Origin: Luteococcus sp038433135
Lineage (GTDB): Bacteria > Actinomycetota > Actinomycetes > Propionibacteriales > Propionibacteriaceae
Direction of reading: 5' to 3'
NCBI RefSeq assembly: GCF_038433135.1
Contig: NZ_JBCDMV010000019.1
Location: 62,001-126,000 of the forward strand
DNA: 64,000 bases
The notes below the pieces were generated by a model. That model had not been told where the DNA came from and made no database searches. It saw only the letters and a program-made list of their open reading frames with translations. The position numbers and the translations under genes are program-made. Of the stretch, positions 8,808 through 17,535 are shown piece by piece; position 1 is the stretch's first letter; each line of letters starts with the position of its first letter.

Positions 8808-9344
8808 ATGCAGGACGCACTGATTTCGTTGACGGGCAATGTGGGCACCGACGTGGAGTTCAGCCAGGGGGAGGGCTGGCAGCTGGCCCGGTTCCGGCTG
8901 GCCTGTACTCCGCGGCGGATCAGGGAGGGCACCTGGGTTGACCAGGAAACCACCTGGATCACGGTGAACGCGTGGGGCCGTACGGCGGAGAACATGAAGA
9001 CGTCGCTGAGCAAGGGCGATCCGGTGGTGGTCACCGGCAAGCTGCGCACCACCGCCTGGAATGACGGCGACGGGCTGCGGCACGAGCGGCTGGTGGTGCA
9101 GGCCACCGCGCTGGGCCACGACCTCTCCCGCGGTCGGACCGAGTTCACCCGCAACCAGAAGCGGATCGTGGTGAACGACGAGGGCCAGCAGATCGACACC
9201 CGAACCGGGGAGATCGTCGGCCTGGCCGATCCCGCCATCCCGGAGCCGCCGACCGCCTTCGACGAGGCGCCGCCGGACGACGAGGATGAGGATGGCACGA
9301 TTCCCGCTGAACCGGCTCGTGAGGAACACCTGGTCCATTCGTGA
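8808..9344 (+). CDS. ssb: Single-stranded DNA-binding protein
   Basis: The 178-residue protein starts with an OB fold (ISLTGNVGTDVEF, WITVNAWGRTAENMKTSL, GDPVVVTGKLRT, about residues 5-105). A polar acidic region follows. The tail ends EEHLVHS rather than the DDDIPF-type tip that recruits repair proteins, so this looks like a paralogue and not the main replication SSB. ATG 8808 follows GGAAGGGG at 8793-8800. An in-frame ATG at 8787 would add seven residues but lacks a ribosome site. Two DnaA-like boxes lie upstream. Confidence 0.88.
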   Translation: MQDALISLTGNVGTDVEFSQGEGWQLARFRLACTPRRIREGTWVDQETTWITVNAWGRTAENMKTSLSKGDPVVVTGKLRTTAWNDGDGLRHERLVVQATALGHDLSRGRTEFTRNQKRIVVNDEGQQIDTRTGEIVGLADPAIPEPPTAFDEAPPDDEDEDGTIPAEPAREEHLVHS

Positions 9345-9467
9345 CCCGGGCCCGTGGTCGGGAGTCATGACCCCCGGCCCCGGGCGGGGTGGGCAGCCGA
9401 CATTGGTGCACTCGATCGTTGGCAATTGCTCCTGGACGGAGCGCCGCTCCAAGGGCCAGGACGAGTG

Positions 9468-9842
9468 ATGGTTCCGGCTGGGGTGACGGTGGCTCCGCAT
9501 GAGATGACCACGGCCCGAGCGTTGGCGGCGCACGGGGCCAATGTCGTCCTTCTCTCGCTCCTCCATGGCGAAGGCATCAAGAATCCGGATGCTGCGATGG
9601 ATGGTGAGGTGTGGGAGTTCAAAGCCCCGCAAGGGGCGTCCGAACGGAGCACGATCGATTCACAGTTCCGCAGAGCGAGGGCACAGTCGCGGAGGATCGT
9701 GATCGATCTGGCGCGTTGTGGACTGTCGGAACAACTGGCAGTCAGGCAGTGCGCCTACCGCTTCTATGGTCAGCGACGGATCAATCGGCTGTTGGTACTC
9801 GACAAGATGGGAACGATGGCCTTCTACGGGTGCCTCACCTAG
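9468..9842 (+). CDS. Small CdiA-C-type nuclease-like protein
   Basis: This 124-residue ORF contains the stretch DGEVWEFKAPQGAS, then IDSQFRRARAQSRRIVIDL and a C-terminal RLLVLDKMGTMAFYG. That order (ExK motif, helix of Arg/Ala/Gln, IVIDL strand) resembles the C-terminal tRNase domain of CdiA toxins and related PD-(D/E)xK nucleases. ATG 9468 has AGGACGAG just upstream. The frame stays open to a GTG at 9354, and the stretch encoding LDRWQLLLDGAP may also be coding, so it could be the end of a decayed larger protein. There is no immunity gene beside it. The fold is an inference from motif order; the product could equally be a domesticated or dead toxin domain. Confidence 0.5.
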   Translation: MVPAGVTVAPHEMTTARALAAHGANVVLLSLLHGEGIKNPDAAMDGEVWEFKAPQGASERSTIDSQFRRARAQSRRIVIDLARCGLSEQLAVRQCAYRFYGQRRINRLLVLDKMGTMAFYGCLT

Positions 9843-9853
9843 AATAGAGGCAA

Positions 9854-9911
9854 GAAGGCGGCAGCCAGCCCCCTGTTGGGAGGAGACTCCCCGGGCAGGC
9901 TAGCCGCCTTC
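9854..9911 (+). ncRNA. Strongly structured RNA element between nuclease ORF and ettA
   Basis: GAAGGCGGC (9854-9862) pairs with GCCGCCTTC (9903-9911). AGCC (9863-9866) pairs with GGCT (9898-9901), and an inner GGGAG-GAGA-CTCCC hairpin (9878-9891) fills the middle. TAGAAT at 9840-9845 could serve as a -10 box that starts a transcript at the foot of the stem. It may be a small RNA, an ettA leader element, or only a terminator of the upstream ORF (no T tract). Confidence 0.45.
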
Positions 9912-10040
9912 GTCCGTCCCCAGGAGCGTCACCGGCAGCGACGCGGGAGATCCGCCGAAGACTGGCATACTGGGAGGCGTTTGCGGCCTCAGCTCGGGGC
10001 GGCCACCACCATCATCGACTCGAAGGACATCACGCCTGCT

Positions 10041-11723
<1,683 letters not shown>

Positions 11724-11765
11724 TCGCAGCTCACCACACGGCCGGGTTTGCCGGGGTCTTCGGGC

Positions 11766-11889
11766 CTCGACAAGCTCGGCCGTCGTGGTTCAGGGAGCCA
11801 GACCGGCGTGGTGCAGGGGCTGTCCGAGGCAGCTGGGTGACGACGGTTCGCGAGGCAGCTACGTGACCACGGTCCCGAACCTGTCGAGG
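11766..11889. repeat. Inverted pair of the dispersed repeat
   Basis: CTCGACAAGCTCGG at 11766-11779 faces a diverged reverse copy, CCGAACCTGTCGAG, near 11874-11887. Similarity extends inward on both sides (GTCGTGG versus CCGTGGTC), giving a unit of about 125 bp with imperfect inverted ends. Confidence 0.6.
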
Positions 11890-11891
11890 GA

Positions 11892-12068
11892 TCAGGCGGC
11901 GAGGCGCGTCAGCTCCCGGATGGTCGCGGGCTGGCGCGGCAGCAGCCACCCAGCAGCCGGGCACCGGCCTGTAGCCATTGAGGTACCAATGCGGCATAGG
12001 GCGTGCCTCCAGAACCTTCCGGCTGTCTCCGGATCTGTGTGCAGGACGATGGCGCCGATGCTGAGCAT
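11892..12068 (-). pseudogene. Truncated VOC/glyoxalase-fold gene
   Basis: From ATG 12068 the frame reads MLSIGAIVLHTDPETAGRFW, a typical VOC-domain beginning. After HAL the likeness is lost: the continuation GYRPVPGCWV lies in another frame, and the original frame stops at 11892 after 58 codons, against about 120 for the family. The 3' end coincides with the right half of the dispersed repeat at 11874-11889, which suggests that repeat insertion and a frameshift destroyed the gene. Its promoter is intact (TAGGGT six bases before ATG). A related intact VOC gene lies at 12957-13364. Confidence 0.5.
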
Positions 12069-12216
12069 GGTCTCACCCTACGGACCCTCGCTCCCCGGCG
12101 GCGAGACCCTCACGAAGGTGCGCCTATGCCGCGAAGTTCGTGAAGGCCCCGCTGCGGCTTGGCGATCCCAGCAATGGAGATCAACAAGCCGTTGGATCAG
12201 CACCAGGAGGTATCTC

Positions 12217-12342
12217 ATGTCCCGACGACCAGAGATCGCGTCCGACGACGGCCGAAATGACACGAAATCTGCGAAAGCGGACGGGGACGCCTCAGGTCAG
12301 GCCAGGTCCCGACATCCTCCATGCCTCCGATGGCGTGCGTGA
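12217..12342 (+). CDS. Possible 41-residue ORF upstream of yefM
   Basis: CAGGAGG at 12204-12210 stands six bases before ATG 12217. The 41-codon frame encodes a very polar peptide (MSRRPEIASDDGRNDTKSAK...) that ends before the yefM promoter. I recognise no family. The strong ribosome site is the only argument for translation; it may be the front end of a lost gene. Confidence 0.25.
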   Translation: MSRRPEIASDDGRNDTKSAKADGDASGQARSRHPPCLRWRA

Positions 12343-12370
12343 CAGCACTACTTCGCCGAGAAACGGACGT

Positions 12371-12407
12371 TTGGGATCGCCTCGCACATCGCGCATACTG
12401 GTACCAG
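12371..12407 (+). promoter_or_regulatory. Promoter and operator of yefM-yoeB copy 1
   Basis: TTGGGA (12371-12376) and CATACT (12394-12399) are separated by 17 bases. The perfect palindrome CTGGTACCAG (12398-12407) overlaps the -10 box. The same arrangement is repeated before copy 2 at 58076-58112, as expected for an autorepressed TA operon. Confidence 0.65.
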
Positions 12408-12433
12408 ATCCAGTACAACTTGAAGGAGGCGTC

Positions 12434-12679
12434 GTGGCTGTCACCGCCACCGAGGCGCGCAAGAATCTCTTCCCGCTGATCCAGCAGGTCAACGAGGACC
12501 GTGCACCTGTCGAGATCACCTCCCGCAACGGCGACGCCGTCCTCATGTCGCGAGCCGACTACGACGCCTTGGAAGAGACAGCCCACCTGCTCCGCGTGCC
12601 CGCCAACGCCCGTCACCTGCTCGAGAGCCTGCAGCAGGCCCGTGGCGGCCAGCGCGAACAGCACGACCTCGAACGATGA
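12434..12679 (+). CDS. yefM: YefM/Phd-family antitoxin, copy 1
   Basis: The 81-residue antitoxin begins VAVTATEARKNLFPLIQQVN, the Phd/YefM DNA-binding fold. It continues with EITSRNGDAVLMSRADYDALEET and a helical C-terminus that would wrap the toxin. The GTG start at 12434 follows a perfect AAGGAGG at 12423-12429. It overlaps the toxin gene by four bases (ATGA). It differs from copy 2 at 58139 at one N-terminal position and in a short block near the C-terminus (GQREQ versus GVLVE within the last 15 residues), in other words in the toxin-binding part. Confidence 0.93.
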   Translation: MAVTATEARKNLFPLIQQVNEDRAPVEITSRNGDAVLMSRADYDALEETAHLLRVPANARHLLESLQQARGGQREQHDLER

Positions 12680-12933
12680 GGCTTGTCTTCACCCCCAACG
12701 GCTGGGGCGACTACACCTATTGGCTAGGGGCCGACAGGCAGACCCTCAAGCGCATCAACCGCCTCATCGACGACGCCCTGCGCGACCCCACCTCGGGGAT
12801 CGGCAAGCCCGAGCCCTTGCGACACATGCTCGCCGGCGCCTGGTCACGGCGCATCACCGAGGAGCACCGCCTCGTCTACCTGGTCGATGGCGACGACCTG
12901 ATCACCCTGCAAGCGCGTTTCCACTACAGCTGA
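12676..12933 (+). CDS. yoeB: YoeB/Txe-family mRNA interferase toxin, copy 1
   Basis: The 85-residue protein belongs to the RelE/YoeB superfamily of ribosome-dependent mRNA endonucleases. Recognisable parts are MRLVFTPNGWGDYTYW, LKRINRLIDD, GIGKPEPLRHMLAGAWSRRI and EEHRLVYLV, with the EHR and C-terminal aromatic residues (FHY) that YoeB uses for cleavage. It is translated from ATG overlapping the antitoxin stop. It differs from the copy at 58381 at seven of 85 positions, four of them in the last 14 residues, so cross-talk between the modules is possible. Confidence 0.93.
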   Translation: MRLVFTPNGWGDYTYWLGADRQTLKRINRLIDDALRDPTSGIGKPEPLRHMLAGAWSRRITEEHRLVYLVDGDDLITLQARFHYS

Positions 12934-12956
12934 CGCACTCACCGGCCGCGAGTGGA

Positions 12957-13364
12957 TCAGGCACCCTGCCCGGCGGCGCTGTCCAAGGCGGCCCGTTGGC
13001 CTGCTTCCCAAGTGCCCTGCTCATCGGCCACGAGGCAGAACTCGTTTCCCCAGGGGTCCGCAAGAACCACGCAGCCTTCGCTCGGGCTTCCCTGCAGTGG
13101 AGTGATGATTGTGGCGCCCTTGGCTACCGCCTCGTCGGCTGCCACGGCGGCATCGGTGACCACGATGTCCAGATGCAGCCGGTTCTTCGCCGCCTTCGCT
13201 TCGGGCACTCGTTGGAAGGCCACCCGAAGGGGGACCGACTCGACCAGCGCCCAGTCAACGCCCAAGGCAGCCCAACGAGCGCCGAAGATCCCTGCCCAGA
13301 AGCGGGCCAGGTCCGACGGATCCTGACAACAATCGAAGACCACTTCCTGGATCGACGCGCGCAT
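12957..13364 (-). CDS. VOC (glyoxalase/bleomycin-resistance fold) protein
   Basis: The 135-residue single-domain protein contains VVFDCCQDPSDLARFWAGIFG, NRLHLDIVV and VLADPWGNEFCLV, which are the paired beta-alpha-beta-beta-beta modules of the VOC superfamily with candidate metal ligands (His in LHLDI, Glu in NEFCL). Such small proteins act as lyases, dioxygenases or drug-binding proteins; the substrate here is unknown. ATG 13364 is leaderless (TAGGGT, six bases, ATG). It is convergent with the yoeB toxin. Confidence 0.85.
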   Translation of the reverse strand: MRASIQEVVFDCCQDPSDLARFWAGIFGARWAALGVDWALVESVPLRVAFQRVPEAKAAKNRLHLDIVVTDAAVAADEAVAKGATIITPLQGSPSEGCVVLADPWGNEFCLVADEQGTWEAGQRAALDSAAGQGA

Positions 13365-13376
13365 GCTGAAACCCTA
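13365..13376 (-). promoter_or_regulatory. Leaderless promoter of the VOC gene
   Basis: On the minus strand, TAGGGT (13376-13371), then six bases, then ATG at 13364. Confidence 0.6.
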
Positions 13377-13455
13377 GGCCCAGGACTCCTGCCGTGTCAG
13401 TCAGTGGGTGAGGCGATGGTGCCTGTCCTGCCCCCCAGCATCTCAGGCGGCGCGA

Positions 13456-14046
13456 TCACCAGGACCAGGAGACCAGGACCAGGGCGGCAGCAAGACCCGT
13501 CAGACAGCACACCAGGGCGAGAAGGAAGGCGCCCAGCCCGCGCAGGAATGCTGTCGACGTCGGACTGTCCAGCACCGCCGCATCAGGCCCCGACCACCAC
13601 GCCACGGAATGGCTCCGCTGGTCGGGGAAGAGCAACCAGGAGTGTCCCGAACGCACCGACCACCAGACCTCCATGGGGCCCCTGAGGTTGGGAACCAGCC
13701 ATCGACGGATGACCGCTTCCCGGCCGAGCAGCAACTCGCGCCGTCCTCTCGCGGTCAGGGCGGTCACGTGGCCCTGACCCAGCTCCACGGTGCCCCGGAG
13801 CGCCAGCGGCAGCAGGAGGTAGAAGGCTGCCAAACCCCACCATGAAGCACCAAGGAACAGCACTGCCGTGCCAAGACCGTCGAGCGGCCACCGATCGGGA
13901 TCCGGATTGCGCGCTCCGAAGCACACCGCGTAGATCGGCACGAAGATCACCCCGAGGCGAATCGTCCACACTCGAATCGTGTCCCACAAGGACTTCCTGA
14001 CCGTCTCTCCACGTGCCAACATCCGGTCGGGGTCGATGTCCTTCAT
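13456..14046 (-). CDS. Membrane protein of unknown function
   Basis: From ATG 14046 the protein has 196 residues. Two membrane helices lie near residues 30-48 (LGVIFVPIYAVCFGA) and 60-85 (TAVLFLGASWWGLAAFYLLL), then a basic cytoplasmic or external domain with RGRRELLLGREAVIRRWLVP, and a third helix close to the C-terminus. The fold of the middle part, with its Trp-rich strands, is reminiscent of PH-like domains of small actinobacterial membrane proteins, but I do not recognise a family. It lies 19 bases downstream of the DCC-family gene and is probably in the same operon. The frame upstream of 14046 overlaps that gene and is not used. Confidence 0.6.
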   Translation of the reverse strand: MKDIDPDRMLARGETVRKSLWDTIRVWTIRLGVIFVPIYAVCFGARNPDPDRWPLDGLGTAVLFLGASWWGLAAFYLLLPLALRGTVELGQGHVTALTARGRRELLLGREAVIRRWLVPNLRGPMEVWWSVRSGHSWLLFPDQRSHSVAWWSGPDAAVLDSPTSTAFLRGLGAFLLALVCCLTGLAAALVLVSWSW

Positions 14047-14065
14047 GCTGGGAGTGCGCCGTGGA

Positions 14066-14437
14066 TCACGGCCTGGGCTCGGGCATCCGACAGGCCGCCG
14101 TGCCGCCCGGCAAGTCGTGGCGGTGCGTGGCCACCCAGCGGTAGACGGGATGGGCAAGCCAGCGCAGCGGGGCGTGACGGAGCAGCAGCCCGACGGCGCG
14201 CAGCGGCTGTGGACCGGTGGCCAAGGCACGCCCGATGGCCGCGGCACCGTGGGCGACGGTGCCGTCGTCGGCCACGAAGGGGATCTCCCGGAGGGCGCGT
14301 TCTTCGTCGATTCCCAACGCCTGCAGCAACTCCGGCGTCATGGGCTCGACGCTGGCGCGCAGGCCCCGCCCGTCGAGCCAACCGGCGCATCGCGTGCAGA
14401 AGCCACAATCCGGGTCGTAGAGCAGTCGGCCAGTCAT
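14066..14437 (-). CDS. DCC-family thiol-disulfide oxidoreductase-like protein
   Basis: The 123-residue protein begins RLLYDPDCGFCTRCAGWL, the DxxCxxC motif of the DCC1/YuxK family, and has the family's VADDGTVAHGAAAIGRAL segment. Members have a thioredoxin-like fold and are presumed to do thiol redox chemistry; substrates are not established. It reads divergently from an MFS gene whose start is only 26 bases away, so the two promoters must overlap the coding starts or each other. Confidence 0.85.
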   Translation of the reverse strand: MTGRLLYDPDCGFCTRCAGWLDGRGLRASVEPMTPELLQALGIDEERALREIPFVADDGTVAHGAAAIGRALATGPQPLRAVGLLLRHAPLRWLAHPVYRWVATHRHDLPGGTAACRMPEPRP

Positions 14438-14463
14438 GAGGCCAGTGTGGCAGCATCTTCCGC

Positions 14464-15756
14464 GTGAGTGACAGACGCGGCTTCCTGCTCGACACCCGGC
14501 CGTTCACTGTGTCGCGGCACTTCACCTGGATGTGGCTCGGTGCATTGGTGGCGGGCGTCGGCAATGCCCTGACTGCCGTGGCCGTCGGCCTGCACGTCTA
14601 CGAACTCACCCACTCCACCTTTGCGGTCTCCATGGTGGGCGTGATCTCTCTGGTGCCCACGCTGTTCGCCGGGCTCTACGGTGGCACCATCGTGGACCGC
14701 TTCGACCGCCGACGCGTCGCTTTGGCCTCGGCCGTCGTCGCGTGGCTGGCGACGGCGGGGATCTTCACCCTCGCGTTGCTGGGCCGGGAGACCATCTGGA
14801 CGCTCTATGCCTTGTCAGCGGTGAACACCATGGGTGCCACGCTGGTCTCCGCGTCGCGGCAGGCCATCATCCCCAACCTGCTCGACGCGGAACTGCTGCC
14901 TGCCGCCGGGGCGCTGAACGGGATGAGCATGGGGCTGGTGGTCACCCTGGGCCCCAGCCTGGCCGGGCTGCTGGTGGCGCGTTTCGGATTCCACGTCACC
15001 TACGGTCTGGACCTGCTGCTCTTCTGCGGCGCCTTCGCGGGGCTGGGCGCCCTTCCGCCGATGCCGCCCCAACCTGGTGCGGAGCACAAGACCTGGGCCG
15101 CGATCCGGGAGTCCTTCCGCTACATCCGCTCAACGCCCGTGGTGGCGATGAGCTTCATCGTGGACATCGTCGCGATGACCTTCGGCAACCCGCGTTCGCT
15201 CTTCCCGGCGCTGGGGGCGGTGGCGATCGGAGGGGGAGCCGTGACGGCGGGGCTGCTGGCGGCCTCGTCGGCCATCGGGGCGGTGCTGTGCAGCCTGTTC
15301 AGCGGCCGGATCGTCGGCTGGAAGCGGCACGGGCGGGCGGTGAACCTCTCGGTGATCGCCTACGGGCTGTGCACCGTCGGGCTGGGTGTGGTGGCGCTGC
15401 TGGTCCGCACGGGGCACTGGCCCGGCGGGGCCGGGCCCCCGGAGCGACTGAATGCCTCAGCGATGGCGGCCGCGATGCTGATGCTGTTCGGGATGGGCGC
15501 CAGCGACAATGTCTCCGCGATCTTCCGCAACACCATCCTGCAGCAGGCGGTGCCCGACCGGATCCGCGGCCGGATGCAGGGGATCTACATCATGGTGGTC
15601 ACGGGCGGGCCGCGTCTGGGTGACCTCTTCGTCGGTCTGGTGGCCCTCGGCGCGGTCTGGGCCCCGCCACTGGTGGGTGGGCTCGCGATCGTCGCGCTGG
15701 TCAGCGTGCTGATCCGGCTGGTTCCGGTCTTCCACCACTACGACGCCACCGCTTGA
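14464..15756 (+). CDS. MFS transporter, EntS/MFS_3-like exporter
   Basis: This is a 430-residue protein with about twelve membrane helices and the MFS A-motif between helices 2 and 3 (GGTIVDRFDRRRV). The opening FTWMWLGALVAGVGNALTAVAVGLHVYEL and the second-half motif FRNTILQQAVPDRIRGRMQG are typical of the MFS_3 group, which includes the enterobactin exporter EntS and macrolide pumps. The GTG at 14464 is the first start in frame. Export of a small molecule is likely, but the substrate is unknown. It is not linked to siderophore genes here. Confidence 0.82.
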   Translation: MSDRRGFLLDTRPFTVSRHFTWMWLGALVAGVGNALTAVAVGLHVYELTHSTFAVSMVGVISLVPTLFAGLYGGTIVDRFDRRRVALASAVVAWLATAGIFTLALLGRETIWTLYALSAVNTMGATLVSASRQAIIPNLLDAELLPAAGALNGMSMGLVVTLGPSLAGLLVARFGFHVTYGLDLLLFCGAFAGLGALPPMPPQPGAEHKTWAAIRESFRYIRSTPVVAMSFIVDIVAMTFGNPRSLFPALGAVAIGGGAVTAGLLAASSAIGAVLCSLFSGRIVGWKRHGRAVNLSVIAYGLCTVGLGVVALLVRTGHWPGGAGPPERLNASAMAAAMLMLFGMGASDNVSAIFRNTILQQAVPDRIRGRMQGIYIMVVTGGPRLGDLFVGLVALGAVWAPPLVGGLAIVALVSVLIRLVPVFHHYDATA

Positions 15757-15826
15757 GCTTGCGAAATTGTTGCAAGCCGATCTGTGGCCACGATCTCCTG
15801 ACTGCGTACGCCTGCGCAGTGAATCC

Positions 15827-15985
15827 ATGCTGGAGGCCGTCCAACTGCCCGGTGACTACGCCCGTCGCTATCCGCACGAGGTGTCGGGTGCCAACGGCAG
15901 AGAGTGTCCCTGGCCTGAACCCTGGTGGTGGGGCCGGACCTGTTGGTGGCCGACGAGTCCACCAGCGCACTGGACGTCAGGTCTT
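15827..15985 (+). pseudogene. Fragment of an oligopeptide-type ABC ATPase gene
   Basis: MLEAVQLPGDYARRYPHEVSG (15827-15889) is followed, after a frame change at about 15890, by QRQRVSLA, an in-frame TGA at 15916-15918, and TLVVGPDLLVADESTSALDV. Together these spell the ABC signature (SGGQRQRVSLARAL) and Walker B (DLLVADEPTSALD) of a DppF/OppF-like ATPase. The gene therefore carries a frameshift and a nonsense codon and lacks both its P-loop end and its C-terminus. Confidence 0.85.
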
Positions 15986-16234
15986 CTCTTCTGCACATGG
16001 ACCCAAGCGCCTGTGCTGCTTGGTCTCGGGTACTCAACCCTGCGGGAGTTGCGCATCAACCATCCCGGCTGGCGGCGCTGAGCTTGCCGGGCTGGCCAGC
16101 GGGCCCAAGACGAGCGGACAGACGCAACGCTCGCAGTGTTGATCTTGCTGGCCCTGATCCGCCGTGCTCGTGCACTCGCATGTGGCCGTACCGTCACCGG
16201 CGTCAGCCGATTCCTGCGAGTGTGCTCGAGCCCA

Positions 16235-16283
16235 CCGGTGAGTGGCGGAAGTGTCAGTGGCAGCTGATGAAATGGGTGCCATG
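16235..16283. mobile_element. Possible insertion-sequence end
   Basis: The bases around 16245-16282 (AGTGTCAGTGGCAGCTGATG then AAATGGGTGCC) resemble ends I associate with IS21-like elements of actinomycetes. No transposase gene remains here and I see no second end, so this is at most a relic. Confidence 0.3.
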
Positions 16284-16297
16284 AGTGGGGAAGCGCG

Positions 16298-16969
16298 ATG
16301 AGGTTGGTCTATGTGGACGACTCGGGTGCCGAGCGTTCCGGCATCGCCAGCTTCAGCTGGGTGGAGGTGCCGGAGGAGCACTGGGCGCGCGTGCTGGGCT
16401 GCTGGCTCGACTACCGCGATCTGCTGTGGCGCCACCACGGAGTCGGCAAGGCCGTCGAGATCCATTCGACCAGCTTCACCAATGGCCGGGGACGGCCCTC
16501 CACCAATGACGAGTTCAACGCCTCCAAGGCTCGGAGGCGCACGGTCTTCGCCCAGGGGATCGACGTGCTGGCGTCGGACCCGGCCGTGCAGGTGGGCACC
16601 GTCTTCGGCCGGACGGCGGGGAGGGCCAGCGCCTTCCGGGAGGAGCGGATGCGGGTCTACCAGGCGATGGTCCGGCTGCTCGACGAGCGGCTGCGCAGCA
16701 CGGGGGAGCGTGCGCTGGTGGTGATGGACGGCGACGGCACCGACACTGGCTACCTGAGCGCGCACCGCGCTCTTCGGCGCAGCACCCGTCACGTGCTGGA
16801 GGACCCGCTCTTCCAACACTCGGACCGGAGCCACTGGCTGCAGATGGCGGACATGGTGGCCTATTCGGCCTATCAGGAGGTGCTGGCGCTGCCGTCCAAG
16901 ACCTATGCCCACGGCTGGTATCCCCGGCTGCGGCCCAGCGACGTGCTCGGCGGCCCCTGGCAGGTGTGA
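16298..16969 (+). CDS. DUF3800 family protein
   Basis: The 223-residue protein starts MRLVYVDDSGAE and ends with SHWLQMADMVAYSAYQEV. The YVDDSG strand and the Q-x-ADM-VA helix are the two conserved acidic motifs of DUF3800, a family predicted to have an RNase H-like nuclease fold and often found in defence or mobile contexts. Other acidic residues (VVMDGDGTDTG near residue 147) could complete a metal site. ATG 16298 follows GGGAAG. The activity is unproven for the family. The degraded stretch upstream fits an accessory locus. Confidence 0.85.
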   Translation: MRLVYVDDSGAERSGIASFSWVEVPEEHWARVLGCWLDYRDLLWRHHGVGKAVEIHSTSFTNGRGRPSTNDEFNASKARRRTVFAQGIDVLASDPAVQVGTVFGRTAGRASAFREERMRVYQAMVRLLDERLRSTGERALVVMDGDGTDTGYLSAHRALRRSTRHVLEDPLFQHSDRSHWLQMADMVAYSAYQEVLALPSKTYAHGWYPRLRPSDVLGGPWQV

Positions 16970-17003
16970 TCCCGGCCGGGAACACGTGCCGGGAAAAGAA
17001 GCT

Positions 17004-17036
17004 GGACCCGTTTCCCTGCATGCGCAGGACGGGTCC
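17004..17036 (+). terminator. Terminator after the DUF3800 gene
   Basis: GGACCCGT (17004-17011) pairs with ACGGGTCC (17029-17036), and an inner CCTGC-ATGC-GCAGG hairpin stacks within. It lies 35 bases after the DUF3800 stop and could serve both converging genes. Confidence 0.65.
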
Positions 17037-17137
17037 GCATCCTCATGGTACGACGCTGCCCCGCCGGGCAGCAAGCGCAATTGCCCGGGCGGCCGTCCAG
17101 GTGTGTACCCCGGGCGGCCACCCGGCGGGCGCGGAGA

Positions 17138-17470
17138 CTACTGCTCGTCGGGCATCTCGATCTCGCCCAGATCGCTCCAGTCGTCCTGCGGGATCTCGTA
17201 GGAGATCACCTTCGGGCGGGTGGCGGCGTACTGGCCGTGGGTGGCCATCGCCTTCTTGAAGTGCTCGCTGTTGACGTGCGCGGCGCCCGCCTCGCCGTCC
17301 TTGTAGGCCTCGATCAGGATGTACTCGCAGGGGTTGTCCGCACTGCGTGACCAGTCGAACCACAGGCAGCCGGGCTCGGCGCGGCAGGCCTCGGTGAACT
17401 CCCGGGTGAGTTCCAGGAAGTTCTCGGCGTATTCGGGCTTGACATCCCACTTCACGGTGATGGTGATCAT
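17138..17470 (-). CDS. Antibiotic biosynthesis monooxygenase (ABM) domain protein
   Basis: The 110-residue protein is a single ferredoxin-like ABM domain (MITITVKWDVKPEYAENFLE, CLWFDWSRSADNPCEYILIE, HVNSEHFKKAMATHG). Such small proteins form dimers and serve as quinone or heme-related monooxygenases or as signal-modifying enzymes such as LsrG; specific roles are hard to predict. ATG 17470 is preferred over the ATG at 17491 because it gives the exact domain start. The upstream CAGGCT-N6-ATG may also act as a leaderless promoter. Confidence 0.85.
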   Translation of the reverse strand: MITITVKWDVKPEYAENFLELTREFTEACRAEPGCLWFDWSRSADNPCEYILIEAYKDGEAGAAHVNSEHFKKAMATHGQYAATRPKVISYEIPQDDWSDLGEIEMPDEQ

Positions 17471-17535
17471 GCCCCCAGCCTGCCAGATCATCGCGGCGCA
17501 GACCGTCGAGGACCGAACCTGGCGGTAGAAGCGGC

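Larger units (their letters stand above)
11724..12433. other. Gene-poor stretch between ettA and the first TA pair
   Basis: These 710 bases hold no intact conserved gene. They contain an inverted pair of the dispersed repeat, a truncated VOC-like gene on the minus strand, a 41-codon ORF with a good ribosome site, and the promoter region of the yefM-yoeB pair. Long frames across this stretch are chance openings in GC-rich DNA. Confidence 0.7.
15757..16297. other. Degraded accessory stretch
   Basis: These 541 bases contain a broken ABC-transporter ATPase gene and, near the right end, a segment resembling an insertion-sequence terminus. No intact gene is present. Both suggest an eroded mobile or deleted locus between the MFS and DUF3800 genes. 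Confidence 0.65.

Noticed and set aside
12501..13685. 394-codon plus-strand frame over the YefM-YoeB and VOC region
   Set aside because: It overlaps three well-supported genes in other frames and shows no domain.
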